NCBI GenBank assembly: GCA_900768705.1
Contig: CAAGEB010000184.1
Coordinates: forward strand, 1 to 24,150
Source of the DNA: Oscillospiraceae bacterium
Lineage (GTDB): Bacteria > Bacillota > Clostridia > Oscillospirales > Ruminococcaceae
Reading direction: 5' to 3'
DNA: 24,150 nt
Below, one piece after another: positions 14,145-21,012 of the stretch; position 1 is the first letter of the stretch, and the number at the start of each line of letters is the position of its first letter. The translations under genes were made by a program, and so were the position numbers. Below the pieces are notes generated by a model. That model saw only the letters and a list, made by a program, of their open reading frames with translations, had not been told where the DNA came from and did not search any database.

Positions 14145-14978
14145 TTATTTACCGTTTCTTCTTCTTACGATAAACTTATCGGATGCCTTCTTCTTGGAGC
14201 GTGTCTTATAACCAAGAGCGGGCTTGCCCCAAGGAGTAACAGGACCGGGGCGTCCGACAGGAGACTTACCTTCACCACCGCCGTGGGGGTGATCGTTCGG
14301 GTTCATAACAGAACCGCGGACGGTAGGTCTGATACCGAGGTGACGGGTCTTACCTGCCTTACCTCTGTTTACATTCTCGTGGTCAACATTGGAAACGGTA
14401 CCGATTGATGCGTAGCAGGAAGCCATAACATTTCTCAGCTCGCCGCTGGGCAGGCGGAGCAGTGCGTAACCGTTCTCCTTTGCCATCAGCTGAGCCATAT
14501 TGCCTGCGGAGCGAACCAGCTGTGCGCCCTTGCCGGGGTGAAGCTCAACATTGTGAACAACGGTACCAACGGGAATATCGGAAAGTGCCAGAGCGTTGCC
14601 GGGCTTAATGTCGGCGTCGCTGCCTGCACGAACCGTATCGCCTACCTTGAGTCCGTCGGGAGCGATGATATATCTCTTCTCGCCGTCCTCATACTGAACC
14701 AGAGCGATGAATGCGGAACGGTTGGGATCGTACTCAAGGGTCTTAACCTCAGCATTCATTCCCCGCTTATCTCTCTTGAAGTCGATAACGCGGTATTTCT
14801 TTCTGTTGCCACCGCCGATATGTCTAACGGTGATTCTGCCGTAGCTGTTTCTGCCGGCAGTCTTTTTTACAGGCTCCAGAAGACTTTTTTCGGGAGCAAC
14901 CTTTGACAAGCCGCTGTAGTCGGTAACAGTCATTCCTCTGCGGCTGTTATTAACGGGCTTGTATGCCTTAATAGCCAT
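14145..14978 (-). CDS. rplB: 50S ribosomal protein L2
   Basis: L2 (uL2) supports the peptidyl transferase centre and subunit association. The 277-residue product contains the RRIT-type core (GRITVRHIGGGNRKKYRVIDF), KGAQLVRSAGNMAQL and the catalytic-centre loop NPNDHPHGGGEGKSPVGRPGPVTPWGKPALG, with His230 matching the conserved His229 of E. coli. It ends with a basic tail. The ATG follows rplW by 17 nt. Confidence 0.98.
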   Translation of the reverse strand: MAIKAYKPVNNSRRGMTVTDYSGLSKVAPEKSLLEPVKKTAGRNSYGRITVRHIGGGNRKKYRVIDFKRDKRGMNAEVKTLEYDPNRSAFIALVQYEDGEKRYIIAPDGLKVGDTVRAGSDADIKPGNALALSDIPVGTVVHNVELHPGKGAQLVRSAGNMAQLMAKENGYALLRLPSGELRNVMASCYASIGTVSNVDHENVNRGKAGKTRHLGIRPTVRGSVMNPNDHPHGGGEGKSPVGRPGPVTPWGKPALGYKTRSKKKASDKFIVRRRNGK

Positions 14979-14995
14979 TTCTTTTCACTCCTTAC

Positions 14996-15295
14996 TTAAA
15001 TCATTCCGTCGAAGAACTCGATTGTCTTAGAACCTTCAGCGAGAGTAATGATTGCCTTCTTCCAATCGGAAGTGTAGCCCTCGCTTCTGCCCATTCTCTT
15101 CTTTCTTCCGCGGACGCTTACGGTATTTACCTTTGCAACCTTAACGCCCTTGAACAGCTTCTCAACTGCCTTGGCAATTTCAACCTTGTTAGCGGTCTTT
15201 GCAACCTTGAAGGTGTACTTGCCGTTCTGAAGGCAGTCCATGCTGTGCTCGGTTATAATGGGCTTGATGATAATGTCCTGAGCTGTTTTTTCCAT
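14996..15295 (-). CDS. rplW: 50S ribosomal protein L23
   Basis: L23 (uL23) surrounds the tunnel exit and docks trigger factor and SRP. The 99-residue product has DIIIKPIITEHSMDCLQNGKYTFKVAKTANKVEIAKAVEKLFKGVKVAKVNTV followed by GRKKRMGR, a normal family pattern. Its ATG overlaps the rplD stop by one base. Confidence 0.98.
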   Translation of the reverse strand: MEKTAQDIIIKPIITEHSMDCLQNGKYTFKVAKTANKVEIAKAVEKLFKGVKVAKVNTVSVRGRKKRMGRSEGYTSDWKKAIITLAEGSKTIEFFDGMI

Positions 15296-15918
15296 TATGC
15301 GTACACCTCCTCAAGCTTTTCAACCGCACCCTTAACGATTACGAACTTATCGCAGTTAAGAATGTCGTAAACATTCAGAGTGTTGACCTGAGTGGTCTTT
15401 ACATACTCAATGTTTGCAGCGGACTTGATAACCTTGTTGTCAACGCTGTCGAGAACGATAAGAGTCTTCTTCTCAGCTCCGATAGCCTTGAGCATATTAA
15501 CCATTGTCTTGGTCTTGAACTCGTCGGTAGTAATGCTGTCAACAACGATCATCTCGTTTTCCTGAACCTTGCTGGAAAGAGCGGAACGGATAGCCAGCTG
15601 TCTAACCTTCTTGTTCATGCTGATTCTGTAAGAACGGGGCTTCGGACCGAGAGCGATTCCGCCGTGTCTCCACTGAGGAGATCTTGTGGAACCCTGTCTT
15701 GCGTGGCCCGTGCCCTTCTGACGCCAAGGCTTTCTTCCGCCGCCGCTTACCTCTGTTCTGGTAAGTGTGGACTGTGTACCCTGACGCTGATTTGCGAGAT
15801 AGTTTACAACTGCGGAATGCATTGCAACCTTGTTGGGCTCAATGCCGAAAACTGCGTCGTTAAGCTCAAGCTCGGAAACGACTTTACCCGCCATATCAAC
15901 CACATTTATCTTTGACAT
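15295..15918 (-). CDS. rplD: 50S ribosomal protein L4
   Basis: L4 (uL4) reaches into the exit tunnel; in gamma-proteobacteria it also represses the S10 operon. The 207-residue product carries the tunnel-loop region RQGTQSTLTRTEVSGGGRKPWRQKGTGHARQGSTRSPQWRHGG and a globular Rossmann-like domain with SITTDEFKTKTMVNMLKAIG. It lies 17 nt after rplC. Confidence 0.98.
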   Translation of the reverse strand: MSKINVVDMAGKVVSELELNDAVFGIEPNKVAMHSAVVNYLANQRQGTQSTLTRTEVSGGGRKPWRQKGTGHARQGSTRSPQWRHGGIALGPKPRSYRISMNKKVRQLAIRSALSSKVQENEMIVVDSITTDEFKTKTMVNMLKAIGAEKKTLIVLDSVDNKVIKSAANIEYVKTTQVNTLNVYDILNCDKFVIVKGAVEKLEEVYA

Positions 15919-15935
15919 AGTATCGTCCTCCCCTC

Positions 15936-16568
15936 TTATGCCTTAACAGCGTCGCAGATTGTAACAACGCCGCCCTTGGGTCCGGGAACGGCACCCTTGA
16001 CTGCGATAAGGTTGTTTTCAACATCAACCTTGACTACAACAAGATTCTGCACCGTAACATTCTCTGCACCCATGTGACCTGCCATGCCCTTGCCCTTGAA
16101 AATTCTTGAAGGGCTGGAGCAAGCGCCCATGGAGCCTGCCTGTCTTGCAACAGGACCGGAACCGTGTGTTTCTTTAAGTCTGTGCTGGTTGTGACGCTTG
16201 ATTGCGCCGGTAAAGCCCTTGCCCTTGCTTACGCCGGCAACATCGATAATGTCGCCCTCAGCGAAAACATCAGCCTTGATAACATCGCCGGTGTTGAAAG
16301 CGGCTGTGTCATCAAAACGGAACTCCTTCAGGGTCTTCTTGAAAGCGACATCGTTCTTCTTGAAGTGACCCTGCTCGGGCTTGTTCAGGTGCTTGGCGGA
16401 AACATCGCCAAATCCCAGCTGTACAGCCTCATAGCCGTCATTTTCGGTTGTCTTTTTCTGAACTACAACGCAGGGACCCGCTTCGATAACGGTAACGGGA
16501 ACAACCTTGCCTGCTTCGTCGAAGATCTGTGTCATACCGATCTTCTTGCCGATGATACCTTTTGTCAT
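15936..16568 (-). CDS. rplC: 50S ribosomal protein L3
   Basis: L3 (uL3) initiates 50S assembly and sends a loop toward the peptidyl transferase centre. The 210-residue product begins MTKGIIGKKIGMTQIFDEAGKVVPVTVIEAGPC. Its central extension is SKGKGFTGAIKRHNQHRLKETHGSGPVARQAGSMGACSSPSRIFKGKGMAGHMG. GGAGG lies just upstream of the ATG. A 142-nt structured gap separates it from rpsJ. Confidence 0.98.
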   Translation of the reverse strand: MTKGIIGKKIGMTQIFDEAGKVVPVTVIEAGPCVVVQKKTTENDGYEAVQLGFGDVSAKHLNKPEQGHFKKNDVAFKKTLKEFRFDDTAAFNTGDVIKADVFAEGDIIDVAGVSKGKGFTGAIKRHNQHRLKETHGSGPVARQAGSMGACSSPSRIFKGKGMAGHMGAENVTVQNLVVVKVDVENNLIAVKGAVPGPKGGVVTICDAVKA

Positions 16569-16710
16569 TTCGGCTTCCTCCTTTTGGTTATTGGTCGATG
16601 GTTGATCGACTTGACCTCACGCCGCAAACGGCGTTCGGTTAGTGGTTGAAAGGCTCATTGGGAAGCCCCTCAACATAACTCCAACCGGATCGGATAAAAT
16701 CCTTTCCGGA
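16569..16710 (-). promoter_or_regulatory. Structured rpsJ-rplC gap with three hairpins
   Basis: The 142-nt gap contains ACGCCG/CGGCGT with a four-base loop (16619-16624 with 16629-16634), GTCGAT/ATCGAC with a five-base loop (16594-16599 with 16605-16610), and a nested CCGGA/TCCGG plus GGAT/ATCC structure right after the rpsJ stop (16685-16709). None is followed by a T-run. They may stabilise or process the mRNA, or let rpsJ and rplC be expressed differently. Confidence 0.4.
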
Positions 16711-17022
16711 TTAGATATCCATAGAAATCTCAACGCCTGCAGGCAGATCCAGAGACTGGAGAGCCTCAACCGTTTTCTGAGAGGGACGGATAACATCGAT
16801 AAGGCGCTTGTGAGTTCTCAGCTCAAACTGCTCACGGGAGTCCTTATACTTGTGAACCGCTCTCAGGATAGTAACAACTTCCTTATCTGTGGGAAGCGGA
16901 ATAGGGCCTGCAACTCTTGCGCCGCTGCGCTTTGCTGCGTCAACGATCTTTGCTGCGGCAGCGTCAACAACGCTGTGCTCGTAGCCCTTAACCTTGATTC
17001 TTACCTTTTCACTTGATGCCAT
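16711..17022 (-). CDS. rpsJ: 30S ribosomal protein S10
   Basis: S10 (uS10) belongs to the 30S head and also links ribosomes to NusB/NusG antitermination. I start it at the ATG at 17022 (MASSEKVRIKVKGYEHSVVD), giving 103 residues, the normal length; the open frame extends 48 codons upstream but those residues are unlike S10. It contains RVAGPIPLPTDKEVVTILR and the RTHKRLIDVIRPSQKTVEAL signature. The Shine-Dalgarno is weak (AAAGG, 11 nt away). It is the first gene of the superoperon. Confidence 0.97.
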   Translation of the reverse strand: MASSEKVRIKVKGYEHSVVDAAAAKIVDAAKRSGARVAGPIPLPTDKEVVTILRAVHKYKDSREQFELRTHKRLIDVIRPSQKTVEALQSLDLPAGVEISMDI

Positions 17023-17307
17023 TGATTTTTCAACCTTTCTTCGTAGTAAATTGCCGGCGAAGGCTTGTTTTGAAAAATCCACCGAGCCGTGTGTTTCTTT
17101 TTGGCGGACACACCTGTTAGTTATCCGAGTGATTACGGACACTTTAACAAGTCCGCACCAAAGCAATCCCGGTGCAATACTTTCCGCCCGGATTTAATCC
17201 GGACATGCTCCGTCGAAATTACCGCCATAAGGCGCAACCTCCGACTTCATCGCCATGCTGTTTTGTAATACTTCAGACTGCGTCAGATCAAGTCTGCACA
17301 GTCACCA
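17023..17307 (-). promoter_or_regulatory. Long structured S10-operon leader
   Basis: Between the predicted transcription start (about 17307) and rpsJ lie some 285 nt without a gene. Hairpins in order of transcription are CAGACT/AGTCTG (17274-17279 with 17291-17296), CCGGAT/ATCCGG (17188-17193 with 17197-17202), CGGAC/GTCCG (17136-17140 with 17151-17155) and GTGTGT/ACACAC (17089-17094 with 17108-17113). In the RNA, GCGGAC at 17151-17156 can pair either with GTCCG at 17136-17140 or with GTCCGC at 17104-17109, which would break the last hairpin. This suggests a switching autoregulatory leader. No known motif was recognised. Confidence 0.5.
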
Positions 17308-17313
17308 AGAATT

Positions 17314-17342
17314 ATTTTAACATAATCCTCCCCATTTTTCAA
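17314..17342 (-). promoter_or_regulatory. Promoter of the S10-spc-alpha superoperon
   Basis: On the minus strand TTGAAA (17337-17342) and TAAAAT (17314-17319) are 17 nt apart, and the -10 is preceded by TGT (an extended -10). It is the best promoter-like sequence upstream of rpsJ. Transcription would start near 17307. Confidence 0.75.
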
Positions 17343-17461
17343 GCACTTAATCAAATTTTATTCCAAAAGTACAGAGAATTTTTGACTTAATTTATTATGT
17401 TTTTTGTGCATATTATACAAACACCTCGCTTTTATACCTATTATAATATAATATTGCGCTC
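17343..17461. other. AT-rich spacer after gpr, no terminator seen
   Basis: This stretch between the gpr stop and the S10 promoter is very AT-rich, with runs such as TATAATATAATATT. No intrinsic terminator hairpin was found, so some gpr transcripts might read into the S10 operon. Confidence 0.5.
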
Positions 17462-18187
17462 TTACAGCATATCCAAAGCCCTACCAATAGCATCAGCCCA
17501 TGCTTCTGTCCGTAAGGCTATATCTGCGGAGGTTATGAGAAAGGAGCTGTCCTCTTTGTTTCCGGTAACGGAGGACAGCGCAGTCACCGTGGGAACTCCT
17601 ACGGCGGCAATAGGAATTCCCAGTGTTTTGCGATTTAGCCCCATACCCTCTGTTCCGGTTCCGCTGCCGGGGATTATTCCGCTGTCCGAAAGCTGAACCG
17701 TGCCGCCTATATACCGTGGATTATTGCAGGCGAGAGCGTCAATTGCAATAACACAGTCTGCACGGATTTCCCTTGCCGCTCCCCGAACCAGCTTTGCGGA
17801 GCTTATTCCGGTATTTGCCGCCACATCTGTTTCCATTGCAAAAATCCTGTATTTACGACTTTTTCTTACGGTTATTCTGCGCACCGCCATTGCCCCCAGA
17901 CTATCCTGAGTTATATCCGGATTTCCCAGGCCCACCACGAAAAGCCTTCCGCTTGGCGGCAGAAGCTGCTGAAGCCCTCTCCTGAGCAGTGCGGTCATTC
18001 CGCTGCAATAGGGCTGACCTTCAAGAGTGATATATCTTCCCGGCGATCGTCCGATAAGCCCGGCGGCGTTTTTGTCCAGTCGGACATCGGTAATCTTGAT
18101 TTCTCCAATTTTTCTTACAGCCGCAAAGGCGCCGTCCTTTTCCGTAAGTATTTTCGCCGCTTCCATTGCAAGCCCTCTGTTATCCAT
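17462..18187 (-). CDS. gpr: GPR germination protease-like protein, short form
   Basis: GPR cleaves small acid-soluble spore proteins at germination. This 241-residue product shows the family blocks: YITLEGQP, LFVVGLGNPDITQDSLGAMAV, ETDVAANTGISSAKLVRG, CVIAIDALACNNPRYIGGTVQLSDSGIIPGSGTG and KTLGIPIAAVGVPTVT. The DSLG and IDALA aspartates, which I associate with the catalytic pair of this family, are present. It is shorter than the usual 320-370 residues, and its N-terminus reads NRGLAMEA where the family has RTDLAxEA, so the processing-site Asp seems missing. GAGG lies 9 nt before the ATG. Its neighbour rpsT is also next to gpr in Bacillus, supporting the call. Confidence 0.85.
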   Translation of the reverse strand: MDNRGLAMEAAKILTEKDGAFAAVRKIGEIKITDVRLDKNAAGLIGRSPGRYITLEGQPYCSGMTALLRRGLQQLLPPSGRLFVVGLGNPDITQDSLGAMAVRRITVRKSRKYRIFAMETDVAANTGISSAKLVRGAAREIRADCVIAIDALACNNPRYIGGTVQLSDSGIIPGSGTGTEGMGLNRKTLGIPIAAVGVPTVTALSSVTGNKEDSSFLITSADIALRTEAWADAIGRALDML

Positions 18188-18227
18188 AATTTTTTACCTC
18201 AAATCTGAATTTTTTTGCCAAAACCCC

Positions 18228-18256
18228 TTGCATTTTCCGAAACGATGTGATATAAT
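18228..18256 (+). promoter_or_regulatory. rpsT promoter
   Basis: TTGCAT (18228-18233) and a perfect TATAAT (18251-18256) are 17 nt apart, with TGA directly before the -10 (an extended -10). Transcription would start near 18263 and leave a leader of about 203 nt before rpsT. Confidence 0.7.
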
Positions 18257-18263
18257 GAAATGT

Positions 18264-18465
18264 ACTATGAGAAAAAGCGTGATGCTCTGTCAACAAACAG
18301 GGCTTTACGGGAAATATTTTTGGTGAATATAGATAAAGTTTTCCCGAAATTTCCCGAAATAACCCTATGCGTCAGCTTATCTCGTATAAATCAAACAGCA
18401 ATTTTGCTGTTTCCGAAATAAAAAAATATCTTATAAGGCTTGGATATGTAACGGAGGTGAAACAA
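18264..18465 (+). promoter_or_regulatory. rpsT leader with hairpin and tandem 10-mers
   Basis: A 7-bp hairpin, GCTCTGT/ACAGGGC (18284-18290 with 18297-18303, one G-T pair), is followed by CGGGAAAT (18308-18315). That 8-mer is complementary to ATTTCCCG at 18349-18356 and, over 7 bases, to the preceding copy of the tandem repeat TTTCCCGAAA (18340-18349, 18350-18359). The two pairings compete. S20 represses its own synthesis in E. coli, so autoregulation is possible but unproven here. Confidence 0.4.
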
Positions 18466-18705
18466 ATGCCGAATATCAAATCCGCAAAGAAGAGAGTTCT
18501 TATCGCAAAGGAAAGAACCGAAGCCAACAAGGCTGCAAAGTCTGCACTTCGTACTTCCATTAAAAAGGCTCGTGCAGAGGACGCAGACGCAGCAACCATC
18601 AAGGCTGCAAGCGTGAGCGTAGCCAAGGCTGCCGGTAAGGGTCTTATTCACAAGAACAAGGCCGCAAGACTTCAGTCTCAGTTCGCAAAAAAGGCTAACG
18701 CCTGA
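18466..18705 (+). CDS. rpsT: 30S ribosomal protein S20
   Basis: S20 (bS20) binds the foot of 16S rRNA as a three-helix bundle. The start is the ATG with GGAGGTGA 5 nt upstream, giving 79 residues (MPNIKSAKKRVLIAKERTEAN to KNKAARLQSQFAKKANA). The open frame continues 33 codons upstream, but those residues are not S20. It is divergent from gpr and is followed at once by a strong terminator. Confidence 0.98.
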   Translation: MPNIKSAKKRVLIAKERTEANKAAKSALRTSIKKARAEDADAATIKAASVSVAKAAGKGLIHKNKAARLQSQFAKKANA

Positions 18706-18710
18706 TGATT

Positions 18711-18748
18711 TCGCCCGCAGCTGTTAGGTTTGCGGGCGATTATTTTTT
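18711..18748 (+). terminator. Intrinsic terminator of rpsT
   Basis: A 9-bp perfect stem, TCGCCCGCA/TGCGGGCGA (18711-18719 with 18731-18739), with an 11-nt loop is followed by TTATTTTTT. It starts 5 nt after the rpsT stop. Confidence 0.92.
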
Positions 18749-18794
18749 CAGATCCTGAAAGGTCTGTGTGCAGAACAATCCTGGGGGAATTTTT

Positions 18795-19277
18795 ATGACA
18801 GAAATAGAGAAAGAAATTATTGACGCCGGGAAAATAGACAGAATTCTCGGCAAGGCAAAGATTTGCAGAATTGCCCTGATAGACGGGAAATTTCCGTATA
18901 TCCTGCCCATGTTCTTCGGCTATTCAATCACAGGCGGAAAGCTGGAGCTTTACTTCCGCTGCGAAGAAAAGGGCAAGAAAATGGACATTATAAAGCAGAA
19001 CGGAAATGCGGCTTTTGAGGTGGAAAACTTCATTGAAATCATTCCCGGCGACAACCCTGTTGAATTTTCGGGAGTATATCAAAGCATTACCGGTACGGGA
19101 ACAATTGAGGTAATTACCGGAATTGACAAAATCACCGGTCTGTCCCTGATTATGAGCAAATATGACGAAAGCTGCGAAAACAAGGAATGCAGTCTCTCCG
19201 AACAAATGCTCAACAGCTTCGCCGTGCTGAAGCTTACTGCCGATGAATTCTGCTGCAAAGAGAGAAATGTTCAATAA
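18795..19277 (+). CDS. PPOX-type FMN-binding split-barrel protein (NimA-like)
   Basis: The 160-residue product resembles the pyridoxamine 5'-phosphate oxidase-like/NimA family of small flavin-binding split-barrel proteins: KICRIALIDGKFPYILPMFFGYS, a strand ending LYFRCEEKGKKMDIIKQN and AAFEVENF, then YQSITGTGTIEVIT with SLIMSKY. Many members bind FMN and reduce small molecules; the substrate is unknown. The usual His in the HxAxxGRK-type strand is replaced by RCEEKGKK here. I chose the ATG at 18795 over an upstream GTG, with GGGGGA 6 nt before it. It has no obvious promoter of its own beyond the rpsT terminator. Confidence 0.8.
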   Translation: MTEIEKEIIDAGKIDRILGKAKICRIALIDGKFPYILPMFFGYSITGGKLELYFRCEEKGKKMDIIKQNGNAAFEVENFIEIIPGDNPVEFSGVYQSITGTGTIEVITGIDKITGLSLIMSKYDESCENKECSLSEQMLNSFAVLKLTADEFCCKERNVQ

Positions 19278-19279
19278 AC

Positions 19280-19320
19280 ACACAGCCGATGCGGGAAAGC
19301 ATCGGCTGTGTTGTTGTAAA
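19280..19320 (+). terminator. Intrinsic terminator of the PPOX-like gene
   Basis: A 13-bp perfect stem (19280-19292 with 19299-19311) with the loop GGGAAA starts 3 nt after the stop codon. The T-run is broken (TGTTGT), so efficiency may be less than ideal. Confidence 0.75.
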
Positions 19321-19537
19321 AAAAGCCCTTTTAAGATTGGCTTGTGCAGAGGGCTTGATTTCACCTTTTCGGGGGGCGTGGGGGCGTCAGCCCCCACAAG
19401 CGGGCGCAGGGGTACGCAGTACCCCTCTAACTCCCCCTTCCCCCTCGGGGGAAGGGGCAACACGATGTTGCACCCCCGCACCCCCGCTTCCTTTTGGAAG
19501 CCAAAAGGAGCGAAAAGCCAGTTCTGGTCTGTACAGA

Positions 19538-19589
19538 CTTATTACCTTATAGGCACGGGCTAACCAATATTGCAGAGTACCGTTGGGAA
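19538..19589. repeat. 52-bp direct repeat D, copy 1
   Basis: It matches 19760-19811 at 49 of 52 positions in the same orientation; the three differences are transitions. A shorter, diverged, inverted match lies at 335-364. Confidence 0.9.
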
Positions 19590-19759
19590 AAAGTGGCTTG
19601 CCGCCCACAAGCGGGCAAGGGCGCAAACAGGCTATCCCCTTGTCATGGGGGGGTCGGGGGCAACGCCCCCAACCGGGTCAAGGGTACGGAGTACCCTTCT
19701 TTCTCCCCCTTCCCCCTCGGGGGAAGGGGGTTAGGGGGATAGGGGCGGCAAAGAACAAT

Positions 19760-19811
19760 CTTATTACCTTACAGGCACAGGCTAACCAATATTGCAAAGT
19801 ACCGTTGGGAA
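19760..19811. repeat. 52-bp direct repeat D, copy 2
   Basis: It is the second copy of the unit at 19538, ending 25 bp before the permease stop codon. The copies flank the E module and its poly-C/poly-G hairpins. Confidence 0.9.
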
Positions 19812-19813
19812 TT

Positions 19814-19863
19814 ACCCGTCGGGGTACCCGACCGGGTTAACCCCGCAAAGCCTCTGCGGGGTT
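19814..19863. other. Hairpins overlapping the permease stop codon
   Basis: Two perfect or near-perfect stems abut. One is ACCCG+TCGGG with CCCGA+CGGGT (19814-19837, one bulged C). The other is AACCCCGCA/TGCGGGGTT (19839-19847 with 19855-19863), which contains the last codons of the permease. No T-run follows on the minus strand; they might act as a 3'-end stabiliser or weak terminator. Confidence 0.45.
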
Positions 19864-21012
19864 CAGCTTTGCCGCCCTGTAAGCAGGATACGCTCCGAAG
19901 GCTGCCCCAATCCCCGCGCAGACTCCCGCACACACCGCCAGAGCTGCTATATTCACCGAAAAAGGTACTGCCGCAATCACGCTTCCCACAAACGAAACCG
20001 CCAATCCCAGCACTGCGCCCGCCACACTTCCCAACAGTGTCATTACTATACTTTCCGCAAGAAATTCCTTGCATATATCCCTGCTCCGTGCGCCTATCGC
20101 CTTTTTTATCCCGATTTCCTTTTTCCGCTCGGAAACGCTCATCATCATTGTTGTCATAACGGATATTCCCGCCACCGCCAGCGATATTCCCGCCGTCATG
20201 GAAAGAGATGTGGTGACAATGGAGAGAATATCCTCCAGCTGACCCTTCTGCGCAAGAAGATTATTGCAGAGATATCCGTCCGTAAAGCCGTTTTCCTTGT
20301 CCAATTTGTCGGTAATGCGGCTGACAACAGAGCTGTCCTCATTCATGTCAGCAAGCTTTACGGCGATTTTATCATAGGTAGTTCTGCCGCACAGGTGCTG
20401 CATTGTGGAAATTGGTATATACATAAATCCCGGCATTATATTGGTGAGCATTCCCTGAAGCGAAGAAAGACCGGATTGGGCAATTCCCACTATTTCAAAA
20501 CGGTGATATTTTCCGCCCAGAAACATTTCCAGAGTTTTACCCACAATATTACTCCTGCCGTACACCTTCAAAGCAAACTGCTCGTCGATAACGCACACAC
20601 GGGCGCATTCCGCCGCATCTGCGTCGGTAATCAGCCTGCCGTGCTTTGCCTGTAATGAAATCAACTTATCGGCAGATTTATCCACGCCCCAGACATAGCA
20701 GTCCAGTCGGCGGTTTATCATTTTAGCCTCGGTTACGCTTGCCATAAGCGGCATAACATCGTCCACACCCTCAATTTTCCTTACCGTGGAAATATCCCGA
20801 TCGGTGAGAGTGACGGATACCGACTCCGAAGAGGGCTGAATAAGCAGCGTATCTACTCCCATGTGGGAAATGGTACTGCTTACCTGCTCCGTGCCCATTT
20901 CTCCCACAGCGGATATAATCACTACTGCAAATACTCCCACCGCAATTCCGGAAATTGTCAGCATGGAACGGACTTTACTGCGAAAAATGTTCGCAAGGGA
21001 TTTAATTATCAT
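19837..21012 (-). CDS. MacB/FtsX-type ABC transporter permease
   Basis: This 391-residue membrane protein has the layout of the MacB/FtsX permease family: TM1 near 18-36, a large extracellular domain (about 40-260), and TM2-TM4 near 266-290, 321-349 and 352-375. The conserved cytoplasmic segment ERKKEIGIKKAIGA (295-308) and the C-terminal YPAYRAAKLNPAEALRG are family marks. Such permeases use an ATPase partner, with an adaptor, to export peptides, lipids or antibiotics. Its ATG overlaps the stop of the adaptor gene (ATGA). No ATPase gene occurs in the window, so the substrate and energiser are unknown. Confidence 0.92.
   Translation of the reverse strand: MIIKSLANIFRSKVRSMLTISGIAVGVFAVVIISAVGEMGTEQVSSTISHMGVDTLLIQPSSESVSVTLTDRDISTVRKIEGVDDVMPLMASVTEAKMINRRLDCYVWGVDKSADKLISLQAKHGRLITDADAAECARVCVIDEQFALKVYGRSNIVGKTLEMFLGGKYHRFEIVGIAQSGLSSLQGMLTNIMPGFMYIPISTMQHLCGRTTYDKIAVKLADMNEDSSVVSRITDKLDKENGFTDGYLCNNLLAQKGQLEDILSIVTTSLSMTAGISLAVAGISVMTTMMMSVSERKKEIGIKKAIGARSRDICKEFLAESIVMTLLGSVAGAVLGLAVSFVGSVIAAVPFSVNIAALAVCAGVCAGIGAAFGAYPAYRAAKLNPAEALRG

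Larger units (their letters stand above)
19312..19836. repeat. Convergent gap filled by GC-rich repeat mosaic
   Basis: This 525-bp region between the converging PPOX-like and permease genes has no credible gene. Read on the minus strand it carries, in order, a 52-bp unit D (19760-19811), E (19620-19696), D again (19538-19589), C (19501-19531), A (19419-19473) and B (19369-19411). All recur near the window start in the opposite orientation and another order. Perfect hairpins include GGGGTAC/GTACCCC (19409-19415 with 19419-19425), GGGTAC/GTACCC (19682-19687 with 19691-19696) and GCAACA/TGTTGC (19458-19463 with 19467-19472). Confidence 0.85.

Noticed and set aside
17023..17166. An N-terminal extension of rpsJ by 48 codons
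   Set aside because: The extra residues do not resemble S10 and would lie in the structured leader; the shorter start gives the normal length.
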